Shown here piece by piece: positions 6,525-10,952 of a DNA stretch of 10,952 nt. Within the stretch, counting starts at the first letter, position 1. Each line of letters opens with the position of its first letter. The position numbers were made by a program, and so were the translations under genes. The stretch lies in assembly GCA_029907045.1 (NCBI GenBank), contig JARYMR010000042.1:1-10952 (forward strand). The letters run 5' to 3'. Below the pieces are notes generated by a model, which searched no databases, had not been told where the DNA came from, and was given only the letters and a program-made list of their open reading frames with translations. Source of the stretch: Candidatus Bathyarchaeota archaeon (GTDB taxonomy: Archaea; Thermoproteota; Bathyarchaeia; Bathyarchaeales; UBA233).

Positions 6525-6539
6525 TTTGTGGCACTCAAC

Positions 6540-6555
6540 TAGTTCATACGAACTA
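6540..6555. repeat. Inverted repeat between EamA and synthetase genes
   Basis: TAGTTC-ATAC-GAACTA forms perfect 6-bp arms around a 4-base spacer. It overlaps a second palindrome AACTAGTT (6537-6544). It sits just upstream of the TATA box at 6524-6516, where an operator or activator site would lie. No T-run follows on either strand, so it is not a convincing terminator. Confidence 0.45.
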
Positions 6556-6558
6556 ATT

Positions 6559-7461
6559 TTAAAAGGCAAATATTAGAAAGATTCCTGCGACAACCATTAT
6601 GGCTCCAACAATATTTTTTGGTGTGGCAGTTTCATGAAGAAAAATTGTTGCAGATAATGTTGAAAATAATGGTGTGGTGGAAGATATGGGAACCGCATGG
6701 GCTTCTGATGCGTATATGAAGCTGTATGCGAGGAAGAACCATCCCAAGCCTAGGGCTATGATGCCGCCGGAGATTAGCATAGCTAATGTTTTTCTTTGCA
6801 TTTTTAAGAAGCCAAATTTTCTGTCCGTAATTGGTGAAGTGGCTAAGAGTAGAACTGCGATTGCCATTGTTCTTATGGTGTTGATTGCCAAGGCGTTGTC
6901 TAAGCTGTCCGTTTCTGGAAGTGTTACAGCCATATCCATTAATGTTATGCTTACAGACCACATTAAAGCCGTAATTAAAGCAGAAGCAACTCCCTTACCC
7001 AGGTTTCCTTTGTGCGTTTTCTGCGTGTTTTCTTCCTTCTCTTTACTGCTTAGGAGTGCTATTCCAAAAACGATTATGAATGCTCCCAAAACTATTGGTG
7101 CGGTGACTGGTTCTTCTAAAAGGAAAATTGCCCATAAAAGATTGAAGAGTGGATAGATACATGTTATTGGGACGGTTCTTGCCACGCCTATAAGTTTTAG
7201 GCTGTGCATGTATAATGTGTCGCCGAAGCCTAAACCAATTATTCCGCTCATACACGCCAGAAAAACAGCGTTCAACGGTAGAATGGTTAAAATTTCTATT
7301 TTGCCAATCACTGTCAAACAAATGATTAAAATTGCGCTTGTGCACGTGAGTCTCATAATGTTTGCTGATATAGGCTTGGTTTTTAGCAAGGCTTCTTTAT
7401 AGAGGATTGCTGAGAATGTCCAGGTTAAGGCTGCACCTAAAGCGGCAAGTTCGCCTATCAT
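6559..7461 (-). CDS. EamA-family drug/metabolite transporter (DMT superfamily)
   Basis: This 300-residue, highly hydrophobic protein has two EamA repeats of about five helices each, giving ten predicted membrane segments. The first repeat begins with GELAALGAALTWTFSAILYK (3-22) and ends with the VTAPIVLGAFIIVFGIALL segment. A charged cytosolic linker (SSKEKEENTQKTHKGNLGKG) follows, then the second repeat, GVASALITALMWSVSITLMD, ending in the TPKNIVGAIMVVAGIFLIF helix. The ISSTTPLFSTLSATIFLHE stretch is the family's conserved penultimate region. It sits in the cytoplasmic membrane and probably exports an amino acid or other small metabolite, but the substrate cannot be read from sequence. The start is ATG 7461. 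It is divergent from the B3/4 gene and upstream of the asparagine synthetase-like gene on the same strand; a metabolic link with asparagine or aspartate is possible but unproven. Confidence 0.92.
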   Translation of the reverse strand: MIGELAALGAALTWTFSAILYKEALLKTKPISANIMRLTCTSAILIICLTVIGKIEILTILPLNAVFLACMSGIIGLGFGDTLYMHSLKLIGVARTVPITCIYPLFNLLWAIFLLEEPVTAPIVLGAFIIVFGIALLSSKEKEENTQKTHKGNLGKGVASALITALMWSVSITLMDMAVTLPETDSLDNALAINTIRTMAIAVLLLATSPITDRKFGFLKMQRKTLAMLISGGIIALGLGWFFLAYSFIYASEAHAVPISSTTPLFSTLSATIFLHETATPKNIVGAIMVVAGIFLIFAF

Positions 7462-7502
7462 TGTTTCACGCAGTTTTAGAAGGGATAATTTTTGCTCTAA
7501 GC

Positions 7503-7513
7503 TGTTAAATACC
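7503..7513. promoter_or_regulatory. Shared TATA-like element between EamA and B3/4 genes
   Basis: TGTTAAATACC on the plus strand (GGTATTTAACA on the minus) lies in the divergent gap. Starts would fall near 7534 rightward and 7482 leftward, leaving short leaders for ATG 7547 and ATG 7461. The rightward start lies downstream of TTG 7529 and so argues for ATG 7547 as the B3/4 start. Confidence 0.4.
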
Positions 7514-7546
7514 TAACGCTTAAAATTATTGGATGAGCGTGTTAAA

Positions 7547-8245
7547 ATGCAGTTACTGTATCTATACTGGGATCCGCGGGTGTTATCAAAGTTTCCAGAA
7601 CTTGCCCTATGCATCGGCACAATTAATGGTGTGCGTGTGGAAAAGGGGAATGAAAAAATTAAAAGACTAAAAAAGAGTGTTTACGAGGAGGTTAGAGCCA
7701 AATATAACCTTGAAACGTTGAAGGATAATTCTACAGTGAGAGCCTACAGAGATTTCTACTGGAAGCTTGATATAGACCCGACGAAAACGAGACCTTCTGG
7801 CGAAGCCTTGCTAAGAAGAGTTTTGCGGGGAGAAGATTTGCCGTGCATTTCAACGGTTGTGGATGCATATAATTTGGCTTCTATGAAAACCATAATTTCC
7901 ATAAGCGGATTTGACAGAGACCGCCTAATCCCGCCATTTCATGTTCGCTTTGCAAATAATGGTGAAACTTTTACGGGTATAGGCATGGGCAAACCACTAA
8001 TTTTGGCGGATAATATGCTTGTTTTGGCTGATGAAAGGCAAGTTTTATGCATTTACCCTTACAGAGATGCGGATTGCACTAAAATCACAGAGCAAACAAA
8101 AAATATCGTGATAATTGGTTATGGCGCTCCAGGAATAGAAAGGAATCAACTTACCGGAGCTGTGGAAACCGCTCTTTCATATATAAAAGCTGTTTCTGGA
8201 GGTGAAATTCAAACCATAAGAGTTTTTAGTTCCACGTCTAAATAA
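7547..8245 (+). CDS. B3/4 tRNA-binding (PheRS beta-type) domain protein
   Basis: This stand-alone B3/B4 domain protein has 232 residues from ATG 7547, or 238 if TTG 7529 is used. The B3/4 domain is the part of bacterial-type phenylalanyl-tRNA synthetase beta subunit that houses the editing site; free-standing copies are common in archaea and bacteria and are thought to deacylate mischarged tRNA or bind amino acids, but this is not shown for this group. Family features are LALCIGTINGVRVEK near the N terminus, AYRDFYWKLDIDPTKTRPSGEALLRRVLRG (with the R-P-S-x-E-A-L-x-R core), PCISTVVDAYNLASMKTIISISGFDRD, and a C-terminal GAPGIERNQLTGAVETALSYI. GGATGAG lies 9 bases before ATG 7547 and supports it. 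pyrF starts 16 bp downstream, so the two are probably co-transcribed. Confidence 0.87.
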   Translation: MQLLYLYWDPRVLSKFPELALCIGTINGVRVEKGNEKIKRLKKSVYEEVRAKYNLETLKDNSTVRAYRDFYWKLDIDPTKTRPSGEALLRRVLRGEDLPCISTVVDAYNLASMKTIISISGFDRDRLIPPFHVRFANNGETFTGIGMGKPLILADNMLVLADERQVLCIYPYRDADCTKITEQTKNIVIIGYGAPGIERNQLTGAVETALSYIKAVSGGEIQTIRVFSSTSK

Positions 8246-8246
8246 A

Positions 8247-8252
8247 GGGTGG
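8247..8252 (+). promoter_or_regulatory. Ribosome binding site of pyrF
   Basis: GGGTGG lies 9 bases before the ATG at 8262, directly after the TAA of the upstream gene. It indicates independent translation initiation within a two-gene transcript. Confidence 0.55.
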
Positions 8253-8261
8253 CGTTGCATT

Positions 8262-9029
8262 ATGTCTTTCCGTGAAAAAATGGAAAAAACAGCAAAAAAC
8301 AAAGAATCTAACGTTGTTTTGAATTTAGATTTTCCCTTTGAAAAACCCGAAAACCGCCAAAGCCTTTATCAAAAAGCAAGTCATGTTCTTGAGGTGGTTT
8401 CGCCATACGTTTGTGCTGTAAAAATTAATCACCATTTAGTTCTGCCACTCGGCGTTTTTGGTGGTGTCCAGAAACTTGTAAAGAAGGCTTATGATTTTGG
8501 GCTCATAACAATAATGGATTGTAAGGCAAACGATATTGGCTCAACAAACCAAGTCATTGCGGAATACTATTATGCAGCTGGTTTTGACGCTCTTATAGCT
8601 AATCCCTTCGTTGGATGGGAAGAAGGTTTAAAACCCATTTTTGATGTTGCCAAAAGGCTAGGGCGTGGTGTGATTCTTCTCGTTTATATGAGTCATAAGG
8701 GCGCAAGCGAAGGCTATGGACAGACTGTTTTTAACCCGGAAACTGGAGAGAAAACATTGCAGTATGTTATTTTTGCGAAAAAAGCCTCGAAGTGGGGAGC
8801 CGACGGTGTTGTTGTTGGAGCAACATACCCTGAAAAAATAAAAGAAGTATACCAAGTCTTGGGCGAAAAAACACCCATATACTCGCCGGGAATTGGCGCT
8901 CAAGGAGGGGAAATAAAATCTGCTTTGAAGGCTGGAGCCCGTTACCTTCTTGTGGGAAGAGCAATAACTCTTGCGGAAGACCCTGCTGAGGCTGCCAAAG
9001 AAATCAGAAATCTTGCCATGTCAAAATAA
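8262..9029 (+). CDS. pyrF: Orotidine-5'-phosphate decarboxylase
   Basis: This 255-residue TIM-barrel enzyme converts orotidine 5'-phosphate to UMP, the last step of de novo pyrimidine synthesis. D23 (in VVLNLD) ends the first strand, K54 is in CAVKINHH, and the catalytic D-x-K-x2-D motif is D86-C-K88-A-N-D91 followed by IGST. Phosphate-binding loops are SPGIGAQGG and YLLVGRAIT near the C terminus. The DIGST and EYYYAAGFDALIANPFVG stretches resemble the longer OMPDC group (type 2 style) more than the short, roughly 210-residue archaeal form, which fits the length. ATG 8262 has a good GGGTGG upstream. It follows the B3/4 gene by 16 bp and ends 6 bp from the convergent ribbon-helix-helix gene. 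No other pyr gene is in the window. Confidence 0.94.
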   Translation: MSFREKMEKTAKNKESNVVLNLDFPFEKPENRQSLYQKASHVLEVVSPYVCAVKINHHLVLPLGVFGGVQKLVKKAYDFGLITIMDCKANDIGSTNQVIAEYYYAAGFDALIANPFVGWEEGLKPIFDVAKRLGRGVILLVYMSHKGASEGYGQTVFNPETGEKTLQYVIFAKKASKWGADGVVVGATYPEKIKEVYQVLGEKTPIYSPGIGAQGGEIKSALKAGARYLLVGRAITLAEDPAEAAKEIRNLAMSK

Positions 9030-9035
9030 ACGCAT

Positions 9036-9188
9036 TTATCTTTCGCGTCTTTCCCAGAGCTCTTTTTTTAGTAGGTCTCTAACGGCTGAGCGTATGGCTG
9101 CACTTCTGCTTGGATACATATTTGCCCTAACAAGCTCATCTAATCCTTCCAAATAAGCTTCTGGTAACAATACTGTTACAAGTTTCAC
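9036..9188 (-). CDS. Small ribbon-helix-helix (CopG-type) DNA-binding protein
   Basis: From GTG 9188 this encodes 50 residues forming one ribbon-helix-helix domain. The N-terminal strand is KLVTVLLPE (2-10), the first helix is about 10-22 (AYLEGLDELVRAN), the turn MYPSRSAAI carries the conserved S-R-S/A-A-I pattern, and the second helix runs about 27-43. Such proteins dimerise, the two strands insert into the major groove, and they often repress their own gene. GGGGGA (9200-9195) sits 6 bases before GTG 9188 and decides this start; longer in-frame starts at ATG 9206 (56 residues) and 9254 (72 residues) add sequence unlike the family. A perfect inverted repeat lies just upstream of the start. 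Convergent with pyrF (6 bp apart). No toxin-like gene follows; the gene upstream on this strand is a 111-residue unknown. Confidence 0.87.
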   Translation of the reverse strand: MKLVTVLLPEAYLEGLDELVRANMYPSRSAAIRSAVRDLLKKELWERRER

Positions 9189-9194
9189 TTTGTT

Positions 9195-9200
9195 TCCCCC
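9195..9200 (-). promoter_or_regulatory. Ribosome binding site that fixes the RHH gene start
   Basis: The reverse strand reads GGGGGA with 6 bases to GTG 9188. The ATG at 9206 lies upstream of this site and would make the site coding (Gly-Gly), so GTG 9188 is preferred. Confidence 0.5.
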
Positions 9201-9203
9201 TAA

Positions 9204-9223
9204 CATGTTATGCATATAACATG
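9204..9223. promoter_or_regulatory. Inverted-repeat operator candidate upstream of the RHH gene
   Basis: CATGTTAT-GCAT-ATAACATG has perfect 8-bp arms around a 4-base centre. It lies between the TATA box (9229-9237) and the translation start (GTG 9188), overlapping the expected transcription start near 9207. This is the classic place for autorepression by a ribbon-helix-helix protein. Confidence 0.6.
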
Positions 9224-9228
9224 CTGCA

Positions 9229-9237
9229 AATATAAAA
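9229..9237 (-). promoter_or_regulatory. TATA box of the RHH gene
   Basis: The reverse strand reads TTTTATATT, about 45 bases before GTG 9188. Transcription would start near 9207, inside the inverted repeat, giving a leader of about 20 bases that contains the GGGGGA site. Confidence 0.5.
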
Positions 9238-9250
9238 TTTGAGTAAAAAT

Positions 9251-9586
9251 TCAAACGTTAAACTTCAAGTCTCGAATCTCTTTTAATGTTTTCTGGAAAG
9301 CTTTGGGAACATCATCAACGTAGATGGCTCGGTTACGGATTCCTTGTTGAACGGTTCCAGCAGCCACAAGTACAGTTCCTATTGTCTCGCTTATTGGGGT
9401 AGGCTCTGGAAATACTATTAAAGCTAAACCCAATTTTATGAGCTTTGACTTGTTTTTATCCCGCCATAATTGCTTTGTGGTTTTCACTTCCTTAACCGTT
9501 CCTTTCATAGTTTGCATCAAATCCGCATAACTTTCGCTTAACTCGTTTAAAGCATTAACCATAGTTTTCAATTCATCAGTCTTCAT
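9251..9586 (-). CDS. Unrecognised 111-residue protein with central hydrophobic segment
   Basis: I do not recognise this family with confidence. The N-terminal part (about 1-46) is charged and looks helical, possibly coiled-coil (ALNELSESYADLMQTMKGTVKEV). Two short apolar stretches follow (LIKLGLALIVF, 49-59, and GTVLVAAGTV, 69-78), separated by PEPTPISETI, which could form a helical hairpin associated with a membrane or an oligomer core. The C terminus (about 84-111) is again charged (YVDDVPKAFQKTLKEIRDL). The ORF is credible: ATG start with AGGAA about 6 bases upstream, codon use like its neighbours, and well-behaved amphipathic composition. It lies upstream of and co-directional with the ribbon-helix-helix gene, but a 62-bp gap containing that gene's own promoter separates them. 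No catalytic motif is visible. Confidence 0.65.
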   Translation of the reverse strand: MKTDELKTMVNALNELSESYADLMQTMKGTVKEVKTTKQLWRDKNKSKLIKLGLALIVFPEPTPISETIGTVLVAAGTVQQGIRNRAIYVDDVPKAFQKTLKEIRDLKFNV

Positions 9587-9772
9587 TGGGATTCCTGCAG
9601 ACTTTAAAATTGTTAGGACAGAAAAACTTTAACTCGCTAAAAAATGTTAATTCACCTTTCTTTCTTGTTTTAAACCATCCAAATTTTAAAAGATGATGGG
9701 GAAAATCGCCATTCTGACACAGGTGGTTTTATTGTTTAGTGAAAATGTTGAGAAGCCACGGCAAATAGTAAA

Positions 9773-9780
9773 TACATAAA
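9773..9780 (+). promoter_or_regulatory. Likely TATA box of the GMP synthase gene
   Basis: TACATAAA is centred about 26 bases before position 9803, which would give a leader of about 23 bases including the GGTGA site. The wider gap 9587-9825 is AT-rich and holds no gene that I can support, apart from a weak 28-codon frame at 9693-9779 (see findings). Confidence 0.4.
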
Positions 9781-9810
9781 TCATTAAACACTACACAATT
9801 AACAATTCAG

Positions 9811-9819
9811 AAAGGTGAG
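9811..9819 (+). promoter_or_regulatory. Ribosome binding site of the GMP synthase gene
   Basis: AAAGGTGAG includes the archaeal core GGTGA and sits 6 bases before the ATG at 9826. It clearly supports that start. Confidence 0.65.
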
Positions 9820-9825
9820 CCTCAT

Positions 9826-10952
9826 ATGAAAATCTTTGACCCAAAAACTTTCGTTGATGCAGAAGTTGAGGAAATTAGAAAAAGAATCGGCAACGAAAAA
9901 GCATTGGTTGCTGTTTCAGGCGGCGTCGACAGCACAACATGCGCTGTGTTAACGCATAAAGCCATCGGTGACAACCTTGCCTGCGTAATCCTTGATGACG
10001 CTTTCATGCGGGAAGGTGAACCAGAACGGGTGGCAGAAATCTTGTCTAACCCTCCTTTGAATGTTCCAACAAAGGTTGTGGATGTTGGTGAACGTTTTCT
10101 GCAAAGCATGAAAGGTTTGAGAGATGCTGAAGAGAAACGCAAAAAATTCCGCGAAACCTTCTATCTAGTTCTGGGCGAAACAGCAAAAAAAGAAGGCTGC
10201 AAAATTCTCGTTCAAGGCACAATAAAAGCAGATATTGTTGAAACCGTAGGTGGTGTGAAAACTCAGCATAATGTTTTGGAACAGATGGGCATAAACCCCA
10301 TGGAACATTATGGCTTTAAAGTTGTCGAACCCCTCGTAACATTATATAAGCCCCAAGTGAGAATGGTGGCAAGATATCTTGGGGTGCCTGCCGAAATTTC
10401 CGAGAGGCAACCTTTCCCTGGACCGGGCTTGTCTGTTCGTGCCGTTGGAGAAATCCGCCGTGACAAGCTTGAAACTTTAAAGAAGGCCACGAAAATTGTT
10501 GAATTTGAACTGGAGCAGCATAAGCCAAGCCAGTATTTTGCTGTTATCATTGACAATGAAGAGGAGTTTAAACCCTCTAAAGTGAACAGCATCAAAGAAA
10601 CTGTTGCAAGGCTCCTCAACGCCCCGTCAAGAAATGTTGACGTAAAAATCTTAAGAGACAGAACCACCGGAGTGGAGGGTGGAAAGCGACGTTACGGTGA
10701 AATTGTTGGGATTAGGGTTCAAACAATGAATGGGAAAGTTCATCAAGCGTCAATTCCGAAAATTGTTTCTCTTCAAGCCAAAATTATAACCGAGAATCCT
10801 GCTGTTGCTAGGGTTTTCTATGCCGTTAAGGATTTAGCTGAAAAGAAACCCTATGTTGTTGGCATTCGCTCTGTTCAAACTGAAGATTTCTTAACAGCCA
10901 AAGTTTCAGAAATACCATGGGCAACATTGAATAAAATTGCTGATGCTATCTT
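9826..10952 (+). CDS. guaAB: GMP synthase, synthetase (ATP pyrophosphatase) subunit, 3' end cut by window; extended form
   Basis: This subunit uses ATP to adenylate XMP and, with ammonia from a separate glutaminase subunit, makes GMP. There is no glutaminase domain: the PP-loop SGGVDST is already at residues 31-37. HKAIGD (45-50), the EEKRKKF-RETFY segment, LVQGTIKADIVET, KTQHNV, and the xMP-binding region RQPFPGPGLSVRAVGEIRRDKLE are all typical. From about residue 245 it departs from the usual archaeal subunit of about 310 residues: 375 codons are already present with no stop. TTGVEGGKRRYGE (280-292) opens a first dimerization-like region ending in PAVARVFYAVKDLAEKKP (325-342), and a second begins at YVVGIRSVQTEDFLTA (343-358). 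The start is ATG with GGTGA before it. The glutaminase gene (guaAa) is not in the window. Confidence 0.93.
   Translation, partial: MKIFDPKTFVDAEVEEIRKRIGNEKALVAVSGGVDSTTCAVLTHKAIGDNLACVILDDAFMREGEPERVAEILSNPPLNVPTKVVDVGERFLQSMKGLRDAEEKRKKFRETFYLVLGETAKKEGCKILVQGTIKADIVETVGGVKTQHNVLEQMGINPMEHYGFKVVEPLVTLYKPQVRMVARYLGVPAEISERQPFPGPGLSVRAVGEIRRDKLETLKKATKIVEFELEQHKPSQYFAVIIDNEEEFKPSKVNSIKETVARLLNAPSRNVDVKILRDRTTGVEGGKRRYGEIVGIRVQTMNGKVHQASIPKIVSLQAKIITENPAVARVFYAVKDLAEKKPYVVGIRSVQTEDFLTAKVSEIPWATLNKIADAI

Noticed and set aside
6674..7156. Plus-strand open frame of 160 codons opposite the EamA transporter
   Set aside because: The reverse strand encodes an unmistakable ten-helix EamA protein; the antisense frame is open because of the transporter's codon composition, and has no family features.
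7529..7546. Longer B3/4 protein start at TTG 7529
   Set aside because: The probable transcription start near 7534 lies after it, GGATGAG fits ATG 7547 better, and family similarity starts after the later methionine.
9189..9254. Longer N terminus for the ribbon-helix-helix protein (ATG 9206 or ATG 9254)
   Set aside because: The added residues contain the TATA box, the palindrome and the Shine-Dalgarno sequence in translated form, and do not look like the family.
9036..9586. Toxin-antitoxin pair made of the RHH protein and the 111-residue protein
   Set aside because: The genes are 62 bp apart with a separate promoter for the RHH gene, the usual antitoxin-first, overlapping order is absent, and the larger protein shows no toxin motif.
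10308..10667. Minus-strand open frame of 119 codons opposite the GMP synthase gene
   Set aside because: It is a shadow of the conserved GuaA subunit on the plus strand and has a serine-rich, unstructured composition.
1..10952. tRNA, rRNA, CRISPR array, transposon or prophage
   Set aside because: I looked for T-loop GTTCGA-type motifs, regularly spaced repeats, transposase or integrase motifs and found none; the coding density leaves little room for them.

Overview
The window looks like archaeal chromosome of moderate-to-low GC, most likely a mesophilic or thermophilic member of the Thermoproteota (TACK) branch such as Bathyarchaeia. The main reasons are a eukaryote/archaea-type ribosomal protein S26e (found in TACK archaea, absent from most Euryarchaeota), a CDP-alcohol phosphatidyltransferase of the archaeal lipid type, a separate GMP synthase synthetase subunit, frequent TTG/GTG starts, GGTG-type Shine-Dalgarno motifs and TATA-box promoters. 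The lineage assignment is inference. No rRNA, tRNA, CRISPR array, insertion sequence or prophage was seen. This is an ordinary, densely packed housekeeping region, and I found no defence or biosynthetic island in it.

Layout. 1-577 (minus): 3'-truncated protein with two CBS domains and a C-terminal zinc ribbon. 754-1960 (plus): DUF4438 protein, then S26e. 1940-2554 (minus): CDP-alcohol phosphatidyltransferase, whose 3' end overlaps S26e. 2638-3674 (plus): DUF1805 protein and a family 4 Fe-S uracil-DNA glycosylase. 3661-7461 (minus): four co-directional genes, in transcription order an EamA transporter, an AsnRS-like archaeal asparagine synthetase, an XRE-type regulator and a DUF72 protein. 7547-9029 (plus): a B3/4-domain protein followed 16 bp later by orotidine-5'-phosphate decarboxylase. 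9036-9586 (minus): an unrecognised 111-residue protein and a 50-residue ribbon-helix-helix protein. 9826-10952 (plus): GMP synthase synthetase subunit, open at the window edge.

Functional threads. Nucleotide metabolism appears twice (pyrF for UMP, guaAb for GMP). Translation and amino-acid supply appear as S26e, the AsnRS-derived asparagine synthetase and the B3/4 tRNA-editing-like protein. DNA repair is represented by the uracil glycosylase. Nothing ties these into one pathway; most units are one or two genes with their own promoters.

Most worth a second look: (i) the GMP synthase subunit carries two tandem copies of the dimerization region, an arrangement resembling the D1/D2 architecture of human GMPS rather than the ~310-residue archaeal subunit; (ii) the small ribbon-helix-helix gene has an 8+8 bp inverted repeat exactly between its TATA box and its start, a ready-made autoregulatory operator; (iii) the AsnRS-like gene has no anticodon-binding domain and has a TATA box inside its longest reading frame, which moves the probable start; (iv) the DUF4438 gene seems to have family-like coding sequence upstream of any usable start codon.
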